64,000 nucleotides of DNA from Bacteroidales bacterium UBA1309 (GTDB lineage Bacteria > Bacteroidota > Bacteroidia > Bacteroidales > Dysgonomonadaceae), in the NCBI GenBank assembly GCA_002307185.1, contig DBTT01000026.1:1-64000 (forward strand), read 5' to 3'. The notes under the pieces were generated by a model. That model had not been told where the DNA came from. It saw only the letters and a list, made by a program, of their open reading frames with translations, and did not search any database. The translations under genes were made by a program, and so were the position numbers. Below, piece by piece: positions 35,250-43,425 of the stretch (positions are counted from its first letter, which is position 1; each line of letters starts with the position of its first letter).

Positions 35250-36941
35250 TTATTTTTCATTTTGCAGAATAAAGTTTGCTCTTGCAAGTGCAATATGAAT
35301 GTTTTCGCAGATGTTTTCCTTTCCCAACAAGCTTCCGAAATGGGCTTTTTCAAGGGCAGCTTCCACTTTTGGGTTTACTCCCGAAAGGATAATCTGTGTT
35401 TTCTCATTACGCGACTTCTTGCATAAAGTTTCTAAATTATGGAGCCCCGTGGAATCTATAAACGGCACACGGCGCATTCGGATAATCCTAATTTGCGGCC
35501 TGTCGCCCAATTGACGCATTTCCTCGTCGAATTTGTTGGCTATTCCGAAAAAGAAAGGGCCATTGATTTCATATACTTCAACGTTTTTGGGTATTTCCAA
35601 GACTTCATCTTCGTGGACTATTTCCGAGTCGTGTGAAAGGTCCAGTTTTTCTTTCTCCACAGAAATTTCGGTTACGTCTGTCATCCGTTTCATAAACACG
35701 AAGATAGCCAACACCAAACCAACTTCGATGGCTATGGTCAAATCGAAAACAACTGTTAGGATAAAAGTGGTGAAAAGTACAGCCATGTCTGATTTCGCTC
35801 CGCGCATAACGCCCAAGAAGTTGCGCCATTCGCTCATGTTATATGCCACCACCACCAATACTCCGGCCAAACATGACATCGGGATCAATTTTGTGAGATC
35901 GCTTAAGAACAATAGAATCAAGAGCAGTACTAACGCGTGAATCATACCAGCCACAGGAGTATTACCTCCATTATTGATATTGGTCATCGTGCGGGCAATG
36001 GCTCCTGTGGCGGGAATTCCGCCGAAGAATGGGGAGGCGATGTTGGCCACACCCTGTGCGATTAATTCTGTATTCGAATGATGTTTTTTTCCAGTCACTC
36101 CATCTGCGACTGTTGCCGAAAGTAGCGATTCTACTGCACCCAAGATGGCAATTGTAAATGCCGCAGGAAAAAGCAATCGGATAGAATCCAGACTTATTGG
36201 CACGTTTTGTATTTGAGGTGGGCCGCTTGCTATTTCGAATCGGTCGCCGATGGTCTCAATGCTGGTGATTCCTGCATACTCTTTCAGGGCATAAGCAAGA
36301 ATGCTGCAAATGACGATGGCAAAAAGCGAACCGGGTATTTTTTTCAATATTCTTGGAGTCAATTGTATAATGGCTATGCTCAGAATGCCTATCAGGCAAG
36401 CCCACCAATTGATGGTGTTGAAGTTGGAAAAATAACTACCCCATTTCTCGATGAAGTCTGCCGGAACTTGCCGGATGGTGAGTCCGAAGAGGTCTTTGAT
36501 CTGTGTGGTGAAAATTATCAATGCGATACCGCTTGTGAAGCCAACGATAATAGGGTAGGGCATAAACTTTATGACAAGTCCCATTCGAAGTATTCCCATC
36601 AATACAAGTAAAAGTCCCGCTATCACGGTGGCTATGGCTAATCCTTGCAAGCCATATTGCGCAACTATGCCCGATATGATGACGACAAATGCTCCTGTGG
36701 GCCCGCCTATCTGCACATTGCTCCCTCCCAATAAAGAGATGATGAAACCGGCTACTATGGCCGTGTAGAGCCCTTTTTCCGGGCTTACCCCGGAAGCTAT
36801 GGCGAATGCAATGGCTAATGGCAACGCCACGATGCCGACAATGGCTCCGGACATGAGATCCGATACGAATTTGTCTTTGTTGTATGTCTTGATAGACTCA
36901 AAAAACTCCGGTCTGAATTTACAGAAGAGATTTGATTTCAT
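35250..36941 (-). CDS. SulP family anion transporter with STAS domain
   Basis: This 563-residue inner-membrane transporter moves sulfate, bicarbonate or another anion. It begins YNKDKFVSDLMSGAIVGIVA, the usual SulP start, and has about 10-14 membrane segments. GGSNVQIGGPTGAFVVIISG is the conserved core motif, and the STAS domain runs from about residue 440 to 550 (VPFIDSTGLHNLE). No carbonic anhydrase or sulfate reduction genes are next to it, so the ion is not fixed. The gene diverges from rubrerythrin across a 285-base AT-rich gap with possible -7 boxes on both strands (37091-37098 plus, 37135-37142 minus). Confidence 0.93.
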   Translation of the reverse strand: MKSNLFCKFRPEFFESIKTYNKDKFVSDLMSGAIVGIVALPLAIAFAIASGVSPEKGLYTAIVAGFIISLLGGSNVQIGGPTGAFVVIISGIVAQYGLQGLAIATVIAGLLLVLMGILRMGLVIKFMPYPIIVGFTSGIALIIFTTQIKDLFGLTIRQVPADFIEKWGSYFSNFNTINWWACLIGILSIAIIQLTPRILKKIPGSLFAIVICSILAYALKEYAGITSIETIGDRFEIASGPPQIQNVPISLDSIRLLFPAAFTIAILGAVESLLSATVADGVTGKKHHSNTELIAQGVANIASPFFGGIPATGAIARTMTNINNGGNTPVAGMIHALVLLLILLFLSDLTKLIPMSCLAGVLVVVAYNMSEWRNFLGVMRGAKSDMAVLFTTFILTVVFDLTIAIEVGLVLAIFVFMKRMTDVTEISVEKEKLDLSHDSEIVHEDEVLEIPKNVEVYEINGPFFFGIANKFDEEMRQLGDRPQIRIIRMRRVPFIDSTGLHNLETLCKKSRNEKTQIILSGVNPKVEAALEKAHFGSLLGKENICENIHIALARANFILQNEK

Positions 36942-37184
36942 TTTATACTATATTATAGAATTTGTACTGGCTTTTATATTTGAAATTTGTCTGATTTTTA
37001 AGAATGTTTAATATTTGGAATTCGCATATAAAATTTTATTTTCCAGCCTGATAGATTAGCTTGACATCTCCAATTTAGATCTATTCTAATTACCTTTGTT
37101 TGGAATGTTTTTTTGTTAATTATTTTTAAGTGGGCAAAGTTACAAATTTATTTTTATTTGCGGTCTTAACCTAAAAATGTTTGG

Positions 37185-37192
37185 TATTTTTG
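37185..37192 (+). promoter_or_regulatory. -7 promoter box for rubrerythrin
   Basis: TATTTTTG is a perfect TAnnTTTG box 34 bases before the ATG at 37227. A TTTG at 37157-37160 is 24 bases upstream, longer than usual. The box overlaps a nominal start at 37194, which supports the downstream ATG. Confidence 0.5.
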
Positions 37193-37226
37193 TATGCAAC
37201 GTTCAACTAAAACAACCAACAAAATT

Positions 37227-37805
37227 ATGGGAAAAAGTATCAAGGGAACACAAACAGAGAAAAATCTTTTGACTTCTTTTGCGGGTGAATCTCAGGCACG
37301 CACCCGTTACACATTTTTTGCGAGCCAAGCAAAGAAAGATGGTTTCGAGCAGATTGCCGCTATTTTTCTTGAAACAGCCGAACAAGAAAAAGAACATGCC
37401 AAGCGGATGTTCAAATTTTTGGAAGGAGGAATGGTTGAAATCACCGCTTCTTATCCTGCAGGAATAATTGCTTCCACTGCTGAAAATTTGGCTGCCGCTG
37501 CTGCCGGCGAACACGAGGAGTGGGCGATCGATTATCCAAAATTTGCAGATGTTGCTGAGGAAGAAGGTTTCAAAGAAATTGCAACCATGTATCGCTCCAT
37601 TGCTAAAGTGGAAGCTGTGCACGAAGAACGCTACAAAGCTTTGTTGACCCGCATCGAAAACGACGAAGTGTTTTCACGCGCAGAGGCTATTGACTGGCAA
37701 TGCCGCAATTGCGGATTCGTAGCCACGGGAAAGAAAGCCCCGAAAACTTGTCCGGCATGTTTGCATCCGCAAGCGTTTTTTGAACCCAAGAAATGGAATT
37801 TTTAG
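37227..37805 (+). CDS. rbr: rubrerythrin
   Basis: Rubrerythrin reduces hydrogen peroxide in anaerobes, using a di-iron centre and a rubredoxin-type iron. The 192-residue protein has the ferritin-like four-helix part with GESQARTRYTFFASQA, ETAEQEKEHAKRMFKFLEGG and SIAKVEAVHEERYKALL (Glu and ExxH ligands). The C-terminal rubredoxin-like part has CRNCGF and CPACLHPQAFF. The ATG at 37227 follows a promoter; the longer frame would start in the promoter. It stands alone, with a strong bidirectional terminator behind. Peroxide or oxygen regulation is likely in general, but no specific operator was recognised. Confidence 0.96.
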   Translation: MGKSIKGTQTEKNLLTSFAGESQARTRYTFFASQAKKDGFEQIAAIFLETAEQEKEHAKRMFKFLEGGMVEITASYPAGIIASTAENLAAAAAGEHEEWAIDYPKFADVAEEEGFKEIATMYRSIAKVEAVHEERYKALLTRIENDEVFSRAEAIDWQCRNCGFVATGKKAPKTCPACLHPQAFFEPKKWNF

Positions 37806-37865
37806 CAGTTAAATAAGAGTTGTGCCAGACAATTGTTTTCATGTTTTCATTTTAATTTCTTGTTG

Positions 37866-37910
37866 AAGCGCCTTTTAGCTCATTTGAAAAGAATAGCTCA
37901 AAGGCGCTTT
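37866..37910. terminator. bidirectional terminator between rubrerythrin and upp
   Basis: AAGCGCCTTTTAGCT (37866-37880) and AGCTCAAAGGCGCTT (37895-37909) form a 15-bp stem with one mismatch and a 14-base loop. TTTTTGTTTTT follows on the plus strand, and the minus strand has a shorter U tract. It serves two convergent genes. Confidence 0.8.
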
Positions 37911-37938
37911 TTGTTTTTCAGGTGCTTTTTCTTTTGTG

Positions 37939-38595
37939 TCAATCTTTACGGCCGTAGGCCAAATCTCCTGCATCGCCCAAACCTGGAATGATGTATGCAT
38001 GGTCATTGAGGTCTGGGTCAATTGCTGCAGTCCAAATTGTTGTATTTGCATCTGGAAATTTGGCTTTGCAATAGTCGATGGCGTATTGGCTGGCGATGAT
38101 GCTTGCGATGTGTATGTGTTGCGGGATGCCTTTGGTGGTCAACGCATGATATGCCAGCTCCATGCTGCCTCCGGTGGCGAGCATCGGGTCGGTGAGAATG
38201 AGGATTTTGTCCTCGAGCCGGGGCGCCGCAATGTATTCAATGAAAATATTGAAATTTTCGGAGTTCTCCTTGTATTTCCGGTAAGCAGACACAAAAGCGT
38301 TCTCGGCTTTGTCCAGGTAATTTAGGAAACCATGATGAAAGGGAAGCCCTGCCCGGAGAATGGTGCCGATGACGAGATTTTCCTTAGGTACAAATGTTTC
38401 GGAAATCCCCAACGGAGTTTCCACCTGTATCGGTTTGTATTCCAATGTTTTGCTGATTTCGTACGCCATCAGTTCCCCAATCCTTTCGATATTGCGCCTG
38501 AAACGAAGGCGGTCGTTTTGGACATTGATATTGCGAATTTCGCTTACGAATGACTTGAGAAGCGAATTTTCCTCGGACAAGTTATATACGGTCAT
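37939..38595 (-). CDS. upp: uracil phosphoribosyltransferase
   Basis: Upp converts uracil and PRPP to UMP in pyrimidine salvage. The 218-residue protein has the PRPP-binding loop ILILTDPMLATGGSMELA and the upstream IGTILRAGLPFHHGF (phosphoribosyl loop). The C-terminal GLGDAGDLAYGRKD is standard. The start ATG at 38595 fits. purN lies 65 bases upstream on the same strand, so the two nucleotide genes may be co-transcribed. A terminator follows. Confidence 0.96.
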   Translation of the reverse strand: MTVYNLSEENSLLKSFVSEIRNINVQNDRLRFRRNIERIGELMAYEISKTLEYKPIQVETPLGISETFVPKENLVIGTILRAGLPFHHGFLNYLDKAENAFVSAYRKYKENSENFNIFIEYIAAPRLEDKILILTDPMLATGGSMELAYHALTTKGIPQHIHIASIIASQYAIDYCKAKFPDANTTIWTAAIDPDLNDHAYIIPGLGDAGDLAYGRKD

Positions 38596-38660
38596 TATAG
38601 CAATGGGTTAGATTATTTTCTATACAAAAGTGTGTAATGGCTGGGCTGCTAAGGCTCGTT

Positions 38661-39263
38661 TTAGCCTTTCACTTTCCCTAAAGAAACACTATCGGGCAAA
38701 GCGGAGATCACTTTTTCAATAATTATCGGGAAATACTTGTATTCCAGAGCATGCACTTTTTGGGCTACTTCGTGAGCGGTGTCGGCCAAGCCTACATCAC
38801 AAGTAGCTTGGAATATAACATTCCCTTCGTCGTAATTTTCATTAATATAATGTATCGTAATGCCCGATTCCTTTTCTTTGGCAGCTACAACCGCTTCGTG
38901 TACATGGTCTCCATACATCCCTTTTCCTCCAAATTTGGGAAGAAGTGCCGGATGGATATTTATGATCCGGTTTGGATAGTTTTCGATCAGGTTGTCGGGA
39001 ACTTTGAGCAGGAAACCAGCCAGCACCACAAAGTCTATTTGCCTTTCCGATAGAAAGTTTGTCACTTCACCGGTCTCTGTAAATTGTTTTTTGGAAAAAG
39101 TAATCGACTCGATGCCAAGATGTTTGGCTCGCTGATGAACAAAGGCATCAGCTTTGTCGGAAATGATGGTTGTGATCTCAACTTCTTGTTTATTAGAGAA
39201 GTATTTGGCAATATTTTCGGCGTTAGAACCCGACCCCGAAGCGAAAATGGCAATTTTAATCAT
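38661..39263 (-). CDS. purN: phosphoribosylglycinamide formyltransferase
   Basis: PurN formylates GAR in purine synthesis using 10-formyl-tetrahydrofolate. The 200-residue protein begins KIAIFASGSGSNAENI and has DFVVLAGFLLKVP and the active site INIHPALLPKFGGKGMYGDH, with the catalytic Asn and His. The catalytic Asp lies in the NYDEG stretch. It diverges from acpP across a 156-base gap. Length is normal. Confidence 0.95.
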   Translation of the reverse strand: MIKIAIFASGSGSNAENIAKYFSNKQEVEITTIISDKADAFVHQRAKHLGIESITFSKKQFTETGEVTNFLSERQIDFVVLAGFLLKVPDNLIENYPNRIINIHPALLPKFGGKGMYGDHVHEAVVAAKEKESGITIHYINENYDEGNVIFQATCDVGLADTAHEVAQKVHALEYKYFPIIIEKVISALPDSVSLGKVKG

Positions 39264-39333
39264 TGTTTTTGATTTGTTGTTTGCACAAAAAAACGATTTA
39301 TGTGCAGATTTTTCGAATTTTCTGCCTCAAAAA

Positions 39334-39366
39334 TTTGTAAAATACGAAGAAAAATATGTTCCTTTG
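39334..39366 (+). promoter_or_regulatory. promoter of acpP-fabF-rnc
   Basis: TTTG at 39334-39337 and TTCCTTTG at 39359-39366 are separated by 21 bases. The -7 box has TT in place of TA but is otherwise a good match. It lies about 54 bases before the acpP start. Confidence 0.45.
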
Positions 39367-39419
39367 TAGCTGCAAAATTAACAAAGAAAATATTATTTAC
39401 TAATTAAAATTCAAATCTT

Positions 39420-39653
39420 ATGTCAGAAGTAGCATCAAAAGTGAAAGCAATCATCGTAGATAAACTCGGTGTAGAAGAATCAGAAGTAACTCCTACTGCA
39501 AGTTTCACAAACGATTTAGGAGCAGATTCACTTGATACAGTGGAATTAATAATGGAATTCGAAAAAGAATTCGGTATTTCTATTCCTGATGACCAAGCTG
39601 AAAAAATAGCAACTGTAGGTGACGCCGTTACTTACATCGAATCTAACTTATAA
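39420..39653 (+). CDS. acpP: acyl carrier protein
   Basis: ACP carries growing acyl chains on a phosphopantetheine arm. The 77-residue protein is acidic and has the modification site GADSLDTVEL with Ser37. It is followed 18 bases later by fabF and then rnc, the classic fatty-acid block. The call is secure. Confidence 0.97.
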   Translation: MSEVASKVKAIIVDKLGVEESEVTPTASFTNDLGADSLDTVELIMEFEKEFGISIPDDQAEKIATVGDAVTYIESNL

Positions 39654-39671
39654 TAAATTTATTCCTTTCAC

Positions 39672-40934
39672 ATGGAATTAAAAAGAGTAGTAGTAACAGG
39701 TCTGGGAGCCGTCACACCCCTTGGCAACGATGTGGAAACCACATGGAAAAATGCTTTGGAGGGAAAAAGTGGAGCTGGACCTATTACTCAATTTGACGCT
39801 TCCAAATTCAAAACGCAGTTCGCTTGTGAGGTGAAGGATTTCGATCCAAGCCAATACCTCGACAGAAAAGAAGCGCGCAAATGCGACAGATATTCTCTGC
39901 TTGCTATTGCGGCTGCGGAACAAAGTCTTGCCGATGCTGGTTTTGACTACGAAAAATTGGATTTGGACAGGGTCGGTGTAATTGTTTCATCGGGTATAGG
40001 TGGCATTCGCACTTTCGAAGATGAAGTGGCCAGTTATTATAAGCATATTGAGCTTGGCCCAAAGTTTAATCCGTTCTTCATCCCCAAGATGATTGGTGAT
40101 ATTGCGTCTGGACACATTTCCATCAGGCACGGTTTTAGAGGCCCTAATTTTGGAACCGTGTCTGCTTGCGCATCTTCCACGAATGGAGCCATCACCGCGT
40201 TTGACCTAATCCGTTTGGGTAAAGCAGAGGTGATTGTGACTGGTGGGGCAGAAGCGGCGGTATGTGCATCAGGAGTTGGCGGATTTAACGCACTGACTGC
40301 GCTTTCCACCCGCAACGACAGCCCTGAGACGGCTTCTCGCCCATTCAGCAAGAGCCGCGATGGTTTTGTCTTGGGTGAAGGTGCTGCTGTTTTAGTCTTT
40401 GAAGAATTGGAACATGCCTTGGCTCGCGGAGCAAGAATTTACGCTGAAGTTGTCGGTGGAGGAATGTCCGGTGATGCTTATCACCTTACGGCTTCTCATC
40501 CTGACGGTTACGGTGCAAAATTAGTGATGAGGCGTGCTTTGGTTGATGCAGGAATGACATCCAATGAAATTGATTACATCAATGTACACGGAACTTCCAC
40601 TCCAGTGGGTGATCCGTCTGAATTGAAAGCCATCAAGGAAGTATTTGGCGAAGATGCGTATCGTTTGAATATTAGTTCTACAAAATCGATGACAGGCCAT
40701 CTTTTGGGTGCTGCCGGTGCGTTGGAAGCTATTTTCAGCATTTTGGCCGTGAAGAACGACGTGATTCCTCCCACAATTAACTTCACTGAAGGCGATGAAG
40801 ACGAAGAAATTGACTACAAATTGAACCTCACACTCAACAGAGCCCAGAAACGGGTTGTTAATGCAGCCCTATCAAATACGTTTGGCTTTGGAGGACATAA
40901 CGCTTGCATTATTGTTAAGAAGTTTGAGAAGTAG
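39672..40934 (+). CDS. fabF: beta-ketoacyl-ACP synthase II
   Basis: FabF elongates fatty acids by condensing acyl groups with malonyl-ACP. The 420-residue protein begins VVVTGLGAVTPLGNDVETTW. The catalytic cysteine is Cys166 in GTVSACASSTNGAI, and the two histidines are in INVHGTSTPVGD and MTGHLLGAAGALEA. The C-terminus is the usual NTFGFGGHNACIIVKKF. It follows acpP by 18 bases, and rnc starts near its stop codon, with overlap. Confidence 0.97.
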   Translation: MELKRVVVTGLGAVTPLGNDVETTWKNALEGKSGAGPITQFDASKFKTQFACEVKDFDPSQYLDRKEARKCDRYSLLAIAAAEQSLADAGFDYEKLDLDRVGVIVSSGIGGIRTFEDEVASYYKHIELGPKFNPFFIPKMIGDIASGHISIRHGFRGPNFGTVSACASSTNGAITAFDLIRLGKAEVIVTGGAEAAVCASGVGGFNALTALSTRNDSPETASRPFSKSRDGFVLGEGAAVLVFEELEHALARGARIYAEVVGGGMSGDAYHLTASHPDGYGAKLVMRRALVDAGMTSNEIDYINVHGTSTPVGDPSELKAIKEVFGEDAYRLNISSTKSMTGHLLGAAGALEAIFSILAVKNDVIPPTINFTEGDEDEEIDYKLNLTLNRAQKRVVNAALSNTFGFGGHNACIIVKKFEK

Positions 40935-41793
40935 AAACGCCATATCAAAGCTATATAGAAGCATAAGGTTACTCCCCAAGAGGGGGAAGGAACCTTATGT
41001 TTCTTTTTTTAAAATACTTGGGTTCTATCCTTACCATATAACGCTTTATGAACAAGCGTTGTTGCACAAGTCATCTTCCATCAAATTGAAAAGTGGCAAA
41101 TGGATCAACAACGAGCGGCTTGAATTTCTTGGTGACGCCATTTTGGATGCCATCGTGGCAGACATCGTTTTCAAACAGTTCGAATACAAGAAGGAAGGCT
41201 TTCTTACCAATATCCGTTCCAAAATTGTTCAGCGCGACACGCTCAATAAGCTTGCGGTGGAGATTGGCTTGGATAAACTCATAAAGACTTCTACACGAAA
41301 TCTTTCGCACAACACCCACATGTATGGCAATGCGCTCGAAGCATTGATTGGTGCGATCTATCTGGATCAAGGATATCGTGTGGCCAAGAAATTTGTGGAC
41401 GAGCGGCTGATTCAGGAATTTCTGGATATGGACCGGGTGGCCCGCAAAGAGGTGAATTTCAAATCGCGAATGATTGAATGGAGCCAAAAAAATAAAATTG
41501 AGATTCAATTCAACCTCATAGAATCTTTTACGGACAACTACAACAATCCGGTTTTTCAGTCAGAAGTCGTCATTGGTGATGTTCAAGTAGGAATTGGCAG
41601 TGGCTATTCCAAAAAGGAATCACAACAGAATGCGGCCAAAATGGCGATGAAGAAATTGAAATCTGATCCACAATTCGCTGAAAGCTTGATAGAATCAAAT
41701 AGTAACCTGAAAAAAAGTCCGGACGAAACTGCTCTCGATCCCGAAGAACAACCGTTTTCGGAGGAAGAAAATCTTCAGGAAAACAAGGAATAG
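40924..41793 (+). CDS. rnc: ribonuclease III
   Basis: RNase III cuts double-stranded RNA in rRNA and mRNA processing. It has the RNase III signature NNERLEFLGDAILDA, a second acidic site (NALEALIGAIYLD), and a dsRNA-binding domain toward the C-terminus (RMIEWSQKNKIEIQFNLIES, then GIGSGYSKKESQQNAAKMAM). The C-terminal tail is acidic. The start is uncertain: the TTG at 40924 gives about 30 residues before ILGFY, near the length in Bacteroides. An ATG at 40861 overlaps fabF by 74 bases. The gene is translationally close to fabF. Confidence 0.92.
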   Translation: MRSRNAISKLYRSIRLLPKRGKEPYVSFFKILGFYPYHITLYEQALLHKSSSIKLKSGKWINNERLEFLGDAILDAIVADIVFKQFEYKKEGFLTNIRSKIVQRDTLNKLAVEIGLDKLIKTSTRNLSHNTHMYGNALEALIGAIYLDQGYRVAKKFVDERLIQEFLDMDRVARKEVNFKSRMIEWSQKNKIEIQFNLIESFTDNYNNPVFQSEVVIGDVQVGIGSGYSKKESQQNAAKMAMKKLKSDPQFAESLIESNSNLKKSPDETALDPEEQPFSEEENLQENKE

Positions 41794-41804
41794 CAAATTT
41801 ATCC

Positions 41805-41842
41805 AAACAAAAAACACAGCCCGAAAATCTTGAGGCTGCGTT
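41805..41842 (-). terminator. terminator of the zinc metallopeptidase gene
   Basis: On the minus strand AACGCAGCC pairs with GGCTGTGTT (9 bp including one G-U) and TTTTTTGTTT follows. It lies 30 bases beyond the stop at 41872. It may also serve the convergent rnc transcript. Confidence 0.65.
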
Positions 41843-41871
41843 CTCTTCTCTTCAACTAAAACTTACTATTT

Positions 41872-42549
41872 CTATCTTCTGTTTCCCAACGCAATCATGA
41901 TGTAGTAGATAAGTGTGGCAAGTGAGCTTAGCGCAGCCACCACGTAGGTGTAAGCAGCCCATTTCAATGCATCTTCGGCTTTGTCGTGTGTCCTGGCATT
42001 GGTGATTCCCGATGTGTTGAGCCAGACTAAGGCCCGGCTGCTGGCATTGATCTCTACTGGCAGGGTAACGAAACTAAAAATAGTGGTTACTGCAAACAAT
42101 GCGATTCCCACCCAAATCAATTGGGGAAAGCTATTCACGGTGAATACACCGGCCAAGATGACCCACATCACCCATTTGGATGCAAAGCTTACCGCCGGAA
42201 CTAATGCAGAGCGCATCTTCAACGGAGCATATGCCCGGGCATGTTGCACAGCGTGTCCGCATTCGTGCGCAGCCACAGCCGCTGCCGCTACGCTATTGCT
42301 GTGATAGACGGCATCGCTCAGATTTACTGTTTTGTTGGCCGGATTATAATGGTCTGTCAAAGTCCCTTCCACCGACGTGATGCTGACATCGTAAATGCCA
42401 TTGTCGCGCAACATCTTTTGAGCAACGTCGCGTCCTGTCATTCCATTGTCTAATGGGATCTGTGAATATTTTTTGAACTTACTGCTCAACGTGGATGAAA
42501 CAATCCACCCTAAAAGACCAAATCCAATAATTAAAATCCAAAAAATCAT
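41872..42549 (-). CDS. YugP-type membrane zinc metallopeptidase
   Basis: This 225-residue membrane protein has the HExxH motif in AAHECGHAVQHA (His95, Glu96, His99). Membrane segments lie at about residues 1-22, 125-145, 150-172 and 195-220. This is the family of YugP-like neutral zinc metallopeptidases (PF04298), widespread and poorly characterised. NPANKTVNLSDAVYHSNSV before the active site is conserved in the family. It is flanked by convergent rnc and a co-directional hypothetical gene 174 bases upstream. Confidence 0.92.
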   Translation of the reverse strand: MIFWILIIGFGLLGWIVSSTLSSKFKKYSQIPLDNGMTGRDVAQKMLRDNGIYDVSITSVEGTLTDHYNPANKTVNLSDAVYHSNSVAAAAVAAHECGHAVQHARAYAPLKMRSALVPAVSFASKWVMWVILAGVFTVNSFPQLIWVGIALFAVTTIFSFVTLPVEINASSRALVWLNTSGITNARTHDKAEDALKWAAYTYVVAALSSLATLIYYIMIALGNRR

Positions 42550-42723
42550 AGTTATAAAGTTAATTTAGTTGTTACTAATTTTCTTTCCAATTTAACACCA
42601 ATCCTAATCCAAAAGTTGTGCCAAATACATTTTTGTCAGTCCCGAAAAACACAAAATATAACGTAATCCTGAAATTATTCCGGAAGGAAATAGACTTTCA
42701 AACATTTCTTGACAATCTTTTTG

Positions 42724-43275
42724 TTATTTCAGTTTCTGAAGGCTTTTTCCAGATCGCATTGCTTTGAATACGTGATTCCGCGCCGATCGGGTGGCAGGAG
42801 TGAGATGCTCAGGCTCCATCATTTCGAGAATGGATTTTAGTTCTCCCAAAAGTTCGGGGATTTGGCGGCACATTTCGTAAGCTAACTTTATGCACGAAGA
42901 TTGCACAGCTGGCAGTTCGCTTTTCGAAATCATCTTCTCCAAGCAATAGTCCAGGAAGTCCACCCTGGGAGGCGTGGCAAAAGGTTGTCGGTAAAGCATC
43001 TGCAATATAATCCTTCGCTTTCCGGCGTGGTGTTCGTTAATGGCCTTGTTGATTAGCTGGTCTTGCTTGTCATATAGCCATTCGTTGTCTTTGGCTGAAA
43101 AGTGGCTGAGCGCCCATGCCGCCTGATAGGATACAGTTTCATCCTCATCAAAGAGCAATTCATATATTTCTTGCTTGCCGCCGCTCTCTGGTTGAAGCCG
43201 GGAAATGATTTCGTGAATATCGTTTAGGCTGATTCTTGTTGCTAATGTCTCTCTAATTGTCATAAATCGTCTCAT
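42724..43275 (-). CDS. hypothetical helical-repeat (HEAT/ARM-like) protein
   Basis: The 183-residue protein is entirely helical in appearance. Segments such as LFDEDETVSYQAAWALSHFS and RRIILQMLYRQPF look like HEAT or ARM repeats, which bind other proteins or nucleic acids. No signal peptide or membrane segment is seen. The last 50 residues (SARNHVFKAMRSGKSLQKLK) are basic. I do not recognise a named family, but the type is common among uncharacterised Bacteroidetes proteins. A start at Met5 (43263) is possible. It diverges from the MFS gene. Confidence 0.75.
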   Translation of the reverse strand: MRRFMTIRETLATRISLNDIHEIISRLQPESGGKQEIYELLFDEDETVSYQAAWALSHFSAKDNEWLYDKQDQLINKAINEHHAGKRRIILQMLYRQPFATPPRVDFLDYCLEKMISKSELPAVQSSCIKLAYEMCRQIPELLGELKSILEMMEPEHLTPATRSARNHVFKAMRSGKSLQKLK

Positions 43276-43308
43276 GCTAAATCGGGGTAAATATACTAAA
43301 TAGCCTTT

Positions 43309-43340
43309 AGCTTTTAGCCGATACCCTTTAGCTAAAAGCT
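43309..43340. repeat. inverted repeat between divergent genes
   Basis: AGCTTTTAGC (43309-43318) and GCTAAAAGCT (43331-43340) are perfect complements separated by 12 bases. The element lies between two genes that point away from each other, so it is not a normal terminator. It could be an operator or a mobile repeat unit. Confidence 0.4.
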
Positions 43341-43409
43341 TAAGAAAATAATAATAGCCTCAATATAAAATTATCGTTGCGGGGATACGGTTGCATTTTC
43401 AGAAATCCC

Positions 43410-43417
43410 TACCTTTG
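43410..43417 (+). promoter_or_regulatory. -7 promoter box for the MFS gene
   Basis: TACCTTTG is a perfect TAnnTTTG box, ending 9 bases before the ATG at 43426. The resulting leader would be only a few bases long. A TTG at 43391-43393 is 16 bases upstream, slightly short for a -33. Confidence 0.5.
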
Positions 43418-43425
43418 TGCCCTGT

